Shown in pieces: positions 9,261 to 18,900 of a DNA stretch of 41,138 nucleotides. The first letter of the stretch is position 1; each line of letters opens with the position of its first letter. The position numbers and the translations under genes were made by a program. Location: the NCBI GenBank assembly GCA_030532135.1, contig JAUNLT010000001.1:98691-139828 (forward strand). The letters are read 5' to 3'. The notes below the pieces were generated by a model. The model saw only the letters and a list, made by a program, of their open reading frames with translations, was not told where the DNA came from and ran no database searches. The DNA is from Lagierella massiliensis (GTDB lineage: Bacteria > Bacillota > Clostridia > Tissierellales > Peptoniphilaceae).

Positions 9261-10451
9261 ATGAAATACTTTAAAAAAATTCTGTCGCTTGCTCTAGTTT
9301 TTGTAATATTTGTTCCGCAAATTGCTTTGGCGGATTCTCCTCTTTATTTTGGTCCTAGAACTAAGGGGTACATGATACTGGACTACGATACAGATAGTTT
9401 TATCAGTGGAAACAATCTAGATGAAGAGGTTCATATTGCGAGTATTACAAAACTTATGACCTATATACTCGTTAAGGAAAAAATATCTAGTGGAGAGTTA
9501 AATGTTTCCGATATTGTAAATATAACTAAGGATATGCAAAATGTTCCTGGTTCTTCAATGAATTTGAAAGAAAATATGGAGGTAACAATAAATGATTTGC
9601 TTGAGGGCCTTATAGTCGCTTCAGGTAATGACGCCTCTTATACTCTGGCTGTGAAAGTGGCAGGGGATGAAAAGTCATTCGTAGATTTAATGAATGCAAA
9701 AGCTAAAGAGATAGGATTAGAGAAAGCTAATTTTATAAATTCTTCAGGGCTTCCTGAGGGGGATTTAGAAAACTCTATGACGGTAAGGGATGTATACAAA
9801 ATGTCCAAGTATGTGCTTGACACTTACCCTGAAATTTTAGAACTTTCTTCTATGACTAGATATATTAATAATAAGTATAATATAGACAAACCTACTACCA
9901 TACCTCTTGTGGGGATTGAGCCTGGTGTTGATGGTCTTAAGACTGGCACTACTGATTTATCCGGGTATTCTGTGATTTCTACATTTAGACCTTTGAAAAA
10001 TGAAACTTTAAATAATGTAAGGTTTTTAGCAGTAATTATGGGGGCTGGAAGTCCTCAAGATAGACAGGCTATTGTTGGTGAAATTGTGGACTATATTACT
10101 AGAAATTATGTAAATGGACCTATAATAGACAATGAAGAAGTTTATCAAAAGATTTATGTAAACTCTGTGGATCAAGGATATATTGATATTTATCCTGAAA
10201 CTGATAAAAAAGCAGTGTATGACAAAAATAAGAATTTTATTGTTAGTCAAAATTATCAAATTACTGAAAGTGGACCTTTTGAAGCTGGAGATAAGGTAGG
10301 GGTATTGAATATAACGGGAAATAATGGTAAAGTATATAATGTTGACCTAGTGGTTAGACAGGATTATGACAAGGCAAGTTTTATAACCAGAATTAAAAGG
10401 CTTGCAAGAGACATGGCGAGTAGGACCAAGGGTCTACTTAATATATATTAG
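9261..10451 (+). CDS. D-alanyl-D-alanine carboxypeptidase (penicillin-binding protein, DacA/DacF type)
   Basis: Serine peptidase of family S11 that removes the terminal D-Ala from peptidoglycan pentapeptides outside the membrane. The ATG at 9261 is preferred over the in-frame ATG at 9249 because gggagg (9251-9256) lies between them. The 396-residue product has a signal peptide ending near PQIALA, the SxxK motif SITK with nucleophile Ser61 and Lys64, the SxN motif Ser121-Gly-Asn123, and the KTG motif at Lys227. A C-terminal PBP5-type beta domain follows, and the last 25 residues (FITRIKRLARDMASRTKGLL) form a likely amphipathic membrane-anchoring helix. The last base of its TAG stop codon is the first base of a tRNA gene, so both are probably on one transcript. 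Confidence 0.94.
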   Translation: MKYFKKILSLALVFVIFVPQIALADSPLYFGPRTKGYMILDYDTDSFISGNNLDEEVHIASITKLMTYILVKEKISSGELNVSDIVNITKDMQNVPGSSMNLKENMEVTINDLLEGLIVASGNDASYTLAVKVAGDEKSFVDLMNAKAKEIGLEKANFINSSGLPEGDLENSMTVRDVYKMSKYVLDTYPEILELSSMTRYINNKYNIDKPTTIPLVGIEPGVDGLKTGTTDLSGYSVISTFRPLKNETLNNVRFLAVIMGAGSPQDRQAIVGEIVDYITRNYVNGPIIDNEEVYQKIYVNSVDQGYIDIYPETDKKAVYDKNKNFIVSQNYQITESGPFEAGDKVGVLNITGNNGKVYNVDLVVRQDYDKASFITRIKRLARDMASRTKGLLNIY

Positions 10452-10526
10452 CCCCCATAATTAAGCAGGATATAATACTCCCCTCCTAAGGGAGATTCAC
10501 TGGTTCGAGTCCGGTTGGGGGTGCCA
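10451..10526 (+). tRNA. tRNA-Arg (anticodon CCT)
   Basis: A full cloverleaf folds over 76 bases with encoded CCA. Acceptor gccccca (10451-10457) pairs with tgggggt (10516-10522), with a G-T pair at 1-72. The D arm is atta/taat with an AGCAGGATA loop, the anticodon stem ctccc/gggag encloses ctcctaa with anticodon CCT at 10485-10487, the variable region has 4 bases, and the T arm actgg-ttcgagt-ccggt is normal. It decodes AGG. The first base is shared with the stop codon of the preceding carboxypeptidase gene. No separate promoter was recognised, so release from the dac transcript by RNase P is likely. Confidence 0.92.
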
Positions 10527-10529
10527 TGG

Positions 10530-10557
10530 AAGCTCTACATTTGTAGAGCTTTTTTTG
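10530..10557 (+). terminator. Terminator after tRNA-Arg
   Basis: Stem aagctctac (10530-10538) with gtagagctt (10543-10551), loop attt, followed by TTTTTT. It starts four bases after the tRNA CCA end and closes the dac-tRNA unit. Confidence 0.9.
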
Positions 10558-10575
10558 TTGCAATAAAAATAGATT

Positions 10576-11676
10576 TTAATCTCTTCTTTTACTTTTAAAT
10601 AAAATATAATTTTTTCTTGCAATTTTTAAAAGTTTCATAACTGAATCAATTACTTGTCGCCTTTGTTCAGAAGGTAAGTCTCCCAAGGAGAAGGTAAGTT
10701 GACCTAAGGTTTTTATAAAGTCTTTATTTGTGATATTTGGTTCAAATTGAGTTTTGCCTATTTCAGTGAAAAGTTCGTATATGGTGTCGAAAAAAATTTG
10801 TCTATTTTCTATGGACAGTTTTAAAACCCACTGATTTAGAGTGGATTCTGCAAATAAACTTTCAGGTGTACGATGAGGTAGGTATAAAAAATCATTACCT
10901 ATTACATTCCATGAGTAAATATAGTGTTGTTTAAAGTCTTTTTCAATTGAAGAGACGACTTTTACTCTACCCGCTTGTTTTAATAGTATTCCCACAATTG
11001 AGCCTTGAGGAAGGTAATTTGTCATCTTTTCATCGGCTCTACTTTTAATTTCATCTGTGATGGTGTTTTCTAAAAGTCCTGGGCCATCAAAGTTGAAAGC
11101 TTTTAGAATTTTTTTATAGATTTTTGTATCACAATGGGTAAGACTGTATAGGGATAAATTTCCACCTTTAGAATGTCCGTTTAAAATTATATTTTCAAAG
11201 TGTTTTGATACTTCATTTAGATAGTTAATAGAGGATACATGGGAAGGGATATGATCTAAATAGCTAAGGTTAAAGTCTTCTTTCCAACCTACTATATTTT
11301 TGTCAGTTCCTCTATAGGTTATAATTGCAGTATTATTTGGAAGTATAAAGGTTACAGCTGAAAATTGTTTTTCTTGTTTTAAACTAATATCATTTACAAA
11401 GTAACGCACTTCAATATCTTTAAATCTTTTATGCTTTGAGATCTCCTCAAGTAATTTCTTATCTTCTGGTAAAATGAGAGACTTTTCAAAGTCTTTTTGC
11501 TCTGGAAGAGTTAGTTGAACTTCTTTTAAAGTGAGTTTACTGTAGTAGTTCATAATTAATTGGAAAGGCAAGTAGGATAGTCTTGAAAAGAGAACAGCAT
11601 CTACTGGATTGAATTCGTCTTTTATAAAAGAAAGATCTCCCCTAAAGTTTAAATAGTCATATATATTATAAGTCAT
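10576..11676 (-). CDS. DUF2974 (Mbeg1-like) alpha/beta-hydrolase-fold protein
   Basis: A 366-residue protein starting at the ATG at 11676; the in-frame GTG at 11682 lies too close to the agagga site, while the ATG is 9 bases from it. The N-terminal YNIYDYLNFRGDLSF segment and the central lipase-like nucleophile elbow NGHSKGGNLS (serine at about residue 169), preceded by ITYRGTDKNIVGWKEDF, match the DUF2974/Mbeg1-like family of the lipase superfamily. That family has an alpha/beta-hydrolase fold but no established substrate. No signal peptide is seen. The start overlaps the end of the upstream membrane-protein gene by 11 bases, so the two are probably translated together. Hydrolase activity on a lipid or ester is an inference from the GxSxG-like motif only. 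Confidence 0.85.
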   Translation of the reverse strand: MTYNIYDYLNFRGDLSFIKDEFNPVDAVLFSRLSYLPFQLIMNYYSKLTLKEVQLTLPEQKDFEKSLILPEDKKLLEEISKHKRFKDIEVRYFVNDISLKQEKQFSAVTFILPNNTAIITYRGTDKNIVGWKEDFNLSYLDHIPSHVSSINYLNEVSKHFENIILNGHSKGGNLSLYSLTHCDTKIYKKILKAFNFDGPGLLENTITDEIKSRADEKMTNYLPQGSIVGILLKQAGRVKVVSSIEKDFKQHYIYSWNVIGNDFLYLPHRTPESLFAESTLNQWVLKLSIENRQIFFDTIYELFTEIGKTQFEPNITNKDFIKTLGQLTFSLGDLPSEQRRQVIDSVMKLLKIARKNYILFKSKRRD

Positions 11677-12202
11677 TGTCACTATCCTCTGGCTTTAATT
11701 TCATTTTAACTGAAAAGTAAACTCCCAATAAAATTATTAAAAATGAAACTCCTGCATAGATTACATTGTATATTAAGGTGTTTGATTTTTTTATATCCTT
11801 TTGGATTTTAACTCTATCATTATTCACATTAAGGGTGTAGGTGATCTCGTTAATGTGATTATCCTGATAAACCTTATAGCCATTAGGATTTTCTATATTG
11901 TAAAATACTGAATCTCTTGTGTACAGTGGTAGTATAAGGCTTTTATTATAAGTTACTACAGTATAAGTTTCACCGGTTTCAAACACAAGAAGGTATGAAG
12001 AATTTGTAAAGTCTTCACTGACTAATCTAACATCGGAAATATCTTCTGGAACATATTTCATGAGAAATTCAACTGAATCTTCGGAAAGTTTACGTTTAGG
12101 CAAACTATAAAAAGTGCTGTCGTCTATTATGAATAAAAACGAAGATACTGCAAGAAATATGGCAAGTACAATGGATAAGATTTCTTTGTTTTTTCTTTTC
12201 AT
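11666..12202 (-). CDS. Membrane protein of unknown function, two transmembrane segments
   Basis: The ATG at 12202 is chosen because an aaggag site lies 10 bases upstream and the hydrophobic segment starts a few residues in; the longer open frame to 12319 would cross the divergent promoter. The 178-residue product has an N-terminal helix (EILSIVLAIFLAVSSFLFII), about 110 residues probably outside the membrane, and a C-terminal helix (NVIYAGVSFLIILLGVYFSV) with a short charged tail. No family is recognised. It overlaps the DUF2974 gene and is its only operon partner, suggesting that both work at the membrane. Confidence 0.7.
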   Translation of the reverse strand: MKRKNKEILSIVLAIFLAVSSFLFIIDDSTFYSLPKRKLSEDSVEFLMKYVPEDISDVRLVSEDFTNSSYLLVFETGETYTVVTYNKSLILPLYTRDSVFYNIENPNGYKVYQDNHINEITYTLNVNNDRVKIQKDIKKSNTLIYNVIYAGVSFLIILLGVYFSVKMKLKPEDSDNDL

Positions 12203-12223
12203 TAACCTTACACTCCTTTTAAG

Positions 12224-12232
12224 TGATATAAT
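12224..12232 (+). promoter_or_regulatory. Extended -10 box for the small membrane ORF
   Basis: TGATATAAT lies 16 bases upstream of the ATG at 12249, giving a very short 5' leader. The same AT-rich 46-base gap must also hold the divergent promoter or leader of the - strand gene. Confidence 0.45.
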
Positions 12233-12248
12233 CGATTTGGGTGATAAA

Positions 12249-14620
<2,372 letters not shown>

Positions 14621-14720
14621 AATACCTCCATAAATACTTATTTTATCACATTTGAATAGTATTATTCCACTTGGATTGTATATGTAAAATGCGGGTATAA
14701 AAGAAATAGAGGTGATATTT

Positions 14721-15101
14721 ATGAAATTCAGACCTATACACTCTTGTATTAGGGTTGTGGATTTAGAAAAATCTGTAAATTTTTATAAGAAGGCATTTGA
14801 TTTTGTTGAAACTAGAAGAAAGGATTATCCTGATGATAAATTCACTTTGGTTTATATGGCGCCAAAGGAGGGTGAATTTGAAATAGAATTGACTTACAAC
14901 TATGGACATGAACCATATGAGTTGGGAAATGGATATTCTCATATTGCATTAGAAGTGGACGATTTAGAAAAGTATCATGAAGAACATAAGAAGGCAGGTT
15001 ATAAGGTAACCGATCTTAGTGGTCTTTCAGATTCTAAAAGACCTTCTTTCTACTTTATAACAGATCCCGATGGATACGATATAGAAATAATTAGAGCATA
15101 A
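14721..15101 (+). CDS. gloA: Glyoxalase I-like VOC metalloenzyme (lactoylglutathione lyase family)
   Basis: A 126-residue single-domain-pair VOC protein. Metal ligands of glyoxalase I are all in place: His7 (RPIHSCIRV), Glu56 (FEIELTYNYG), His74 (GYSHIALEV) and Glu122 (GYDIEIIRA), matching E. coli GloA spacing closely. The likely reaction is isomerisation of the methylglyoxal-thiol hemithioacetal. Low-GC anaerobes often lack glutathione, so the thiol cofactor is open. The ATG at 14721 follows agaggtgat; the in-frame GTG at 14712 is part of that site and is rejected. The stop codon lies inside an 18-bp terminator stem shared with the convergent opp operon. Confidence 0.88.
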   Translation: MKFRPIHSCIRVVDLEKSVNFYKKAFDFVETRRKDYPDDKFTLVYMAPKEGEFEIELTYNYGHEPYELGNGYSHIALEVDDLEKYHEEHKKAGYKVTDLSGLSDSKRPSFYFITDPDGYDIEIIRA

Positions 15102-15134
15102 TAAAATTCCCTATATTAGGGAATTTTATTATGC
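15096..15134. terminator. Shared terminator containing both convergent stop codons
   Basis: A perfect 18-bp stem (15096-15113 with 15117-15134, loop tat) is followed on the + strand by TTTTTT. The gloA stop (15099-15101) and the oppF stop (15129-15131) lie opposite each other in the stem. Confidence 0.9.
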
Positions 15135-16109
15135 TTTTTTGTTGAATTTATTACTGTGGAAACAGGCTACTTTATGACCCGGACTAATCTCTATTAAAGG
15201 AGGTCTTTTCTTGGTACACTCTTCTGTTTTATAGGGACATCTACTTTGGAAAATACAACCTTCAGGAAGGTCGATAGGACTAGGTATTTCTCTATTTGTA
15301 TTTGTCAAAGCTTTTTTTTCGCTATTTACTTTAGGTTTAAGCACTGAATTTAAAAGCTCCATAGTATAGGGGTGACATGGATTGTCATAAATATCTTCAC
15401 CTTTACCAATTTCGACCATATTTCCAAGATATAGCACTCCGATTCTGTGGGAGATATGTTCTACCATGGCTAAGTCATGGGCAATAAAAAGATAGGTTAA
15501 ACCAAGTTCCTTTTGTAAATCTTCAAGTAAATTGACTATCTGTGCCTGTATTGATACGTCTAATGCAGAGATGGGTTCGTCACAAAGTATAAATTCAGGA
15601 TTTGTTGAAATTGCTCTTGCTATTGAGATTCTTTGTCTTTGTCCACCACTAAACTGTCCTGGTTTCTTATACATAATCTCTTTTGAAAGTCCAACTTTCT
15701 CCAGCAGTTCCTCTACAAGCTCCTTGGTTTTCTTTCCATCATAGTGGAGTCTTGTCTTAATTGGCTCTGAAACTATATCATACACTGTAAGAGTTGGATT
15801 TAAAGAGGAATAGGGGTCTTGAAATATGGCTTGTATTTCACTTTGCATTAGTTTTTTAGTATCTTTATCTTTTATATCTTTTCCCTTATAAGTTACAGTT
15901 CCTTCTGTAATATCGTTAATTCCAGTGATACATTTACCAAGTGTTGACTTTCCACTTCCAGATTCCCCTACAAGTCCAAAAGTTTCGCCCTTTCTAATTT
16001 CTAAATCTACACCGTCAAGAGCCTTTAAATACTTTTGTTCTTCTAATACTTTTTGTTTTTTCACCGGGAAGTGTTTTTTTAAATTATTTACTTTAAAAAT
16101 TATTTCCAT
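15129..16109 (-). CDS. oppF: Oligopeptide/dipeptide ABC importer ATPase, OppF/DppF-like
   Basis: Last gene of the opp operon; 326 residues. One ABC ATPase domain: Walker A GESGSGKST (about residues 51-59), Q-loop AIFQDPYSSLNP, signature FSGGQRQR (about 156-163) and Walker B EFILCDEPISALD. The oligopeptide/HPY C-terminal extension carries cysteines in GCIFQSRCPYKTEEC and VACFH, the arrangement that holds an iron-sulfur cluster in some Opp/Dpp ATPases. It pairs with OppD to power uptake. The ATG is one base after the oppD stop, with aggaga as ribosome site inside the oppD end. Confidence 0.93.
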   Translation of the reverse strand: MEIIFKVNNLKKHFPVKKQKVLEEQKYLKALDGVDLEIRKGETFGLVGESGSGKSTLGKCITGINDITEGTVTYKGKDIKDKDTKKLMQSEIQAIFQDPYSSLNPTLTVYDIVSEPIKTRLHYDGKKTKELVEELLEKVGLSKEIMYKKPGQFSGGQRQRISIARAISTNPEFILCDEPISALDVSIQAQIVNLLEDLQKELGLTYLFIAHDLAMVEHISHRIGVLYLGNMVEIGKGEDIYDNPCHPYTMELLNSVLKPKVNSEKKALTNTNREIPSPIDLPEGCIFQSRCPYKTEECTKKRPPLIEISPGHKVACFHSNKFNKKA

Positions 16110-16110
16110 T

Positions 16111-17073
16111 TTACTCTCCTATTACATGACAGAAAATCCTATGATTAGTGGCTATCTGTTTTTCTGGTAAGTTTTGATCTTTACATTTGTCACATCTTAA
16201 AGCACATCTTTCATAGAAAGGACAACCTTTAGGTTTTTCTGTAATTACCGGAGGGTTTCCAGGTATAGGTACAAGTCTTTCCTTTTCTCCTATTGTAGGA
16301 AGAGAGGCTAAAAGTCCAACAGTGTAGGGGTGTTTTGGATTTTCAAAAATCTCTTTTACGGAGGCTTCTTCCATAATCTTTCCACCATAAAGAACTATAA
16401 CTCTATCACAGGTGTTTGCTACAACGCCTAAATCGTGAGTTATAAGAAGGGTTGACTGGTCATTATTTTCGTTAAGTCTATTTAAAAGTGTAAGTACCTG
16501 TGCTTGTATAGTAACGTCTAAAGCGGTGGTAGGTTCATCTGCGATAATCAGTTTTGGGTTTAAACATAAACTCATGGCAATCATAACTCTCTGTTTCATG
16601 CCTCCAGAAAATTCATGGGGATATCCAGAAATTCTATTCTTTGCATCGGGTATGCCTACCATGTCTAAATATTTTATAGAAATATCTTTTATTTCTTTTG
16701 CACTTAAATTTTTCCTATGCCTTTTAATCAATCTATACATTTGTTTCTCTATGGTAAATAAGGGGTTTAAAGAAGTCATAGGATCTTGAAATATCATTGA
16801 GATTTCATTACCTCGAATTTCTCGAAGTCTTTTTTCATCAGCTTTTAATAAATCCAAGCCATTATAAAAGATTTCTCCTGAATACTTTGCTTTGTTTTTT
16901 AATAGGTTAAGTATGGACTTTGCCGTTACAGATTTACCACTTCCAGACTCTCCAACAAGGCCGAGGGTTTCGTTTTCGTATATGTCAAAACTTAAATTGT
17001 TAACTGCGTAGGTTGTATGTTTTTTTCCTTTAAACTCTACGGATAAGTTTTTTATTTCAATTAATTTTTTCAT
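16111..17073 (-). CDS. oppD: Oligopeptide/dipeptide ABC importer ATPase, OppD/DppD-like
   Basis: ABC ATPase of 320 residues: Walker A GESGSGKSV, Q-loop MIFQDPMTSLNP, signature FSGGMKQR, Walker B LIIADEPTTALD and the switch histidine in LLITHDLGVV. The C-terminal extension has CPFYERCALRCDKC plus a later FCHVIGE cysteine, a pattern compatible with a [4Fe-4S] site. The start overlaps oppC by 4 bases (ATGA), so translation is coupled. Confidence 0.93.
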   Translation of the reverse strand: MKKLIEIKNLSVEFKGKKHTTYAVNNLSFDIYENETLGLVGESGSGKSVTAKSILNLLKNKAKYSGEIFYNGLDLLKADEKRLREIRGNEISMIFQDPMTSLNPLFTIEKQMYRLIKRHRKNLSAKEIKDISIKYLDMVGIPDAKNRISGYPHEFSGGMKQRVMIAMSLCLNPKLIIADEPTTALDVTIQAQVLTLLNRLNENNDQSTLLITHDLGVVANTCDRVIVLYGGKIMEEASVKEIFENPKHPYTVGLLASLPTIGEKERLVPIPGNPPVITEKPKGCPFYERCALRCDKCKDQNLPEKQIATNHRIFCHVIGE

Positions 17074-17885
17074 TGTATCTCCTGTCTATAATAATCACCT
17101 ATTACATTGAAGGACAGAACAGTTAAAAGAATTAAAATACCTGGGAAAAGTGCCAAGTATGGAGAAGTACCAAGGTACTGTTGAGCGTCTTTTAACATTG
17201 ATCCCCATGAAGAATTGGGTTGTCTTACACCTAGTCCTAAAAACGAAAGGGATGATTCCATTAGTATGGCAGATGCCACATTTACAGTGGCTGCAACTGT
17301 TAGAGTAGGTGCAATATTTCTTAGAATGTGTTTTATCATTATCTTTTTGTGACTAACGCCAATGAGCTTTGCATACGTTACATAGTCCCTCTCTTTGACA
17401 GTCAAAGTTTCAGCCCTTACTAGCCTTGCCACGCCCATCCAGTTAAATAGTCCTATGATGATTATTATATTTTGTATTCCAGGTTTTAACGCAGCGTTTA
17501 ATATTAGTATTAAGAAAAAAGAGGGTATACTCATTAAGACATCTACAATTCTCATTAAAAGCATATCTACTTTGCCACCGAAATAGCCTGCAATTATCCC
17601 TACAAAGGATCCTAATAATGTTGAAATTACAACGGATAGAAAACCTACTGTAAGGGAGGCTCTAGCTCCGTGCAAAGCTCTTGCAAAGTAATCTCTACCT
17701 AAATCGTCTGTACCAAATAGGTTCTCTAAGTTAGGTGTTACAAGTGCATTTGTAATATCCGTATCGATTCCGTTTTTAGGATAAAGATCTGCAAGTATCG
17801 CCCCTAAAATAAAGATAGATAGTATGGTAATAGAAAGCTTTACCCTTATGGGACTATGCTTTAATTTTATTAAAAAATTTGACAT
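17070..17885 (-). CDS. oppC: Oligopeptide/dipeptide ABC importer permease, OppC/DppC-like
   Basis: Membrane permease of 271 residues with the N-terminal OppC_N segment, NLFGTDDLGRDYFARALHGA, several transmembrane helices and the cytoplasmic EAA loop (YAKLIGVSHKKIMIKHIL) that docks to the ATPases. The start shares one base with the oppB stop (TAATG). It forms the membrane channel together with OppB. Confidence 0.93.
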   Translation of the reverse strand: MSNFLIKLKHSPIRVKLSITILSIFILGAILADLYPKNGIDTDITNALVTPNLENLFGTDDLGRDYFARALHGARASLTVGFLSVVISTLLGSFVGIIAGYFGGKVDMLLMRIVDVLMSIPSFFLILILNAALKPGIQNIIIIIGLFNWMGVARLVRAETLTVKERDYVTYAKLIGVSHKKIMIKHILRNIAPTLTVAATVNVASAILMESSLSFLGLGVRQPNSSWGSMLKDAQQYLGTSPYLALFPGILILLTVLSFNVIGDYYRQEIQ

Positions 17886-18835
17886 TATGACATCTCCTTT
17901 ATTCGAGGATCTACTATACCATATAGGATATCGGAGATTAAATTACCTAATATCAACAATATGGAAGCAAACATGGTGGTCGCCATTATTAAAGGATAAT
18001 CGGATGTAAAAATGGCGTTCATGCCAAGCTGTCCAAGTCCAGGCCATCCAAAAATACTTTCAGTTATAAATGCTCCTGATACAAGTCTTGGTAAACTCAT
18101 GCCCACAAGGGTAATAAGGGGGAGTAGTGAGTTTTTAAGAATACTCTTAAAGAACAATTCCCTCTTAGAACTTCCCTGTGCAAGTTCTGTCATAACATAA
18201 TCTTCTTTTAATTGGTCAGTAACTCTAGCTCTAACATATCTACTAATAACAGAAGTGTCAGCAATACTTAAAGTAACTATTGGAAGGATAGAGTGTTTTA
18301 ATAGATCGGGGAAAGTTTCTACCCCTAATGTTCTCATACCAATACTTGGCAACAGTCCAAGTCTAAGTGAGAAAAGGTGAACTAGCATCATTGCAAACCA
18401 AAATGAAGGTATGGATATGCCTATGTAGGATAAAAGTGTAAAAATCTTATCTACTATACCTCCTTGGTTCATCCCTGAAATTATTCCTATGGTAGTTCCA
18501 AGTATAATTGACAATAAAAATGCAGATCCCATTAAACCTAAAGTTGCAGGTAATCTCTCTTTAACTTGATCTAATACGGGTCTATGATTAGAAAAGGAGT
18601 AACCAAAGTCTCCTTTGAATATATCTGTAACCCATCTCTTATACTGTACTGCATAGCTATCATTTAATCCCATATTTTCTCTAATTCGCTCTATATCTTC
18701 AACTGTAGACTCGGGAGTTATTTGTGAACGTACAGGGTCTGAAGGGGCGATTCTAACAAGTAAAAATGAAACTATGGAGATGGTTATAATCATGGGTATT
18801 GTCTGTAATAGTCGTTTTAAAATTAATCTTGTCAT
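17885..18835 (-). CDS. oppB: Oligopeptide/dipeptide ABC importer permease, OppB/DppB-like
   Basis: The ATG at 18835 is chosen because aggaga lies 5 bases upstream and the typical MTRLILKRLLQTIPM start of OppB proteins follows; the open frame to 18877 runs through an intergenic hairpin. The product has 316 residues with about six transmembrane helices, the periplasmic-side segment SDPVRSQITPE and the EAA-type loop ELAQGSSKRELFFKSILKN. It is the first permease gene after oppA and overlaps oppC by one base. Confidence 0.93.
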   Translation of the reverse strand: MTRLILKRLLQTIPMIITISIVSFLLVRIAPSDPVRSQITPESTVEDIERIRENMGLNDSYAVQYKRWVTDIFKGDFGYSFSNHRPVLDQVKERLPATLGLMGSAFLLSIILGTTIGIISGMNQGGIVDKIFTLLSYIGISIPSFWFAMMLVHLFSLRLGLLPSIGMRTLGVETFPDLLKHSILPIVTLSIADTSVISRYVRARVTDQLKEDYVMTELAQGSSKRELFFKSILKNSLLPLITLVGMSLPRLVSGAFITESIFGWPGLGQLGMNAIFTSDYPLIMATTMFASILLILGNLISDILYGIVDPRIKEMS

Positions 18836-18864
18836 ATTATCTCCTAAATGAATTAATAAATAAA

Positions 18865-18892
18865 TGAACAATCCCAATTAAGGGACTGTTCA
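18865..18892 (-). terminator. Leaky terminator or processing hairpin between oppA and oppB
   Basis: Bases 18865-18875 pair with 18882-18892 (10 of 11 pairs, one A-C mismatch, loop aattaa). Read on the - strand, a T-rich tail (tttatttatt) follows. Such hairpins usually allow partial readthrough, leaving more binding-protein mRNA than permease mRNA. Confidence 0.65.
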
Positions 18893-18900
18893 TAAACTTA

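Noticed and set aside
12114-12248. N-terminal extension of the small membrane ORF upstream of 12249
   Set aside because: It would overlap the divergent gene in antisense and run through the promoter; a better placed start and ribosome site exist.
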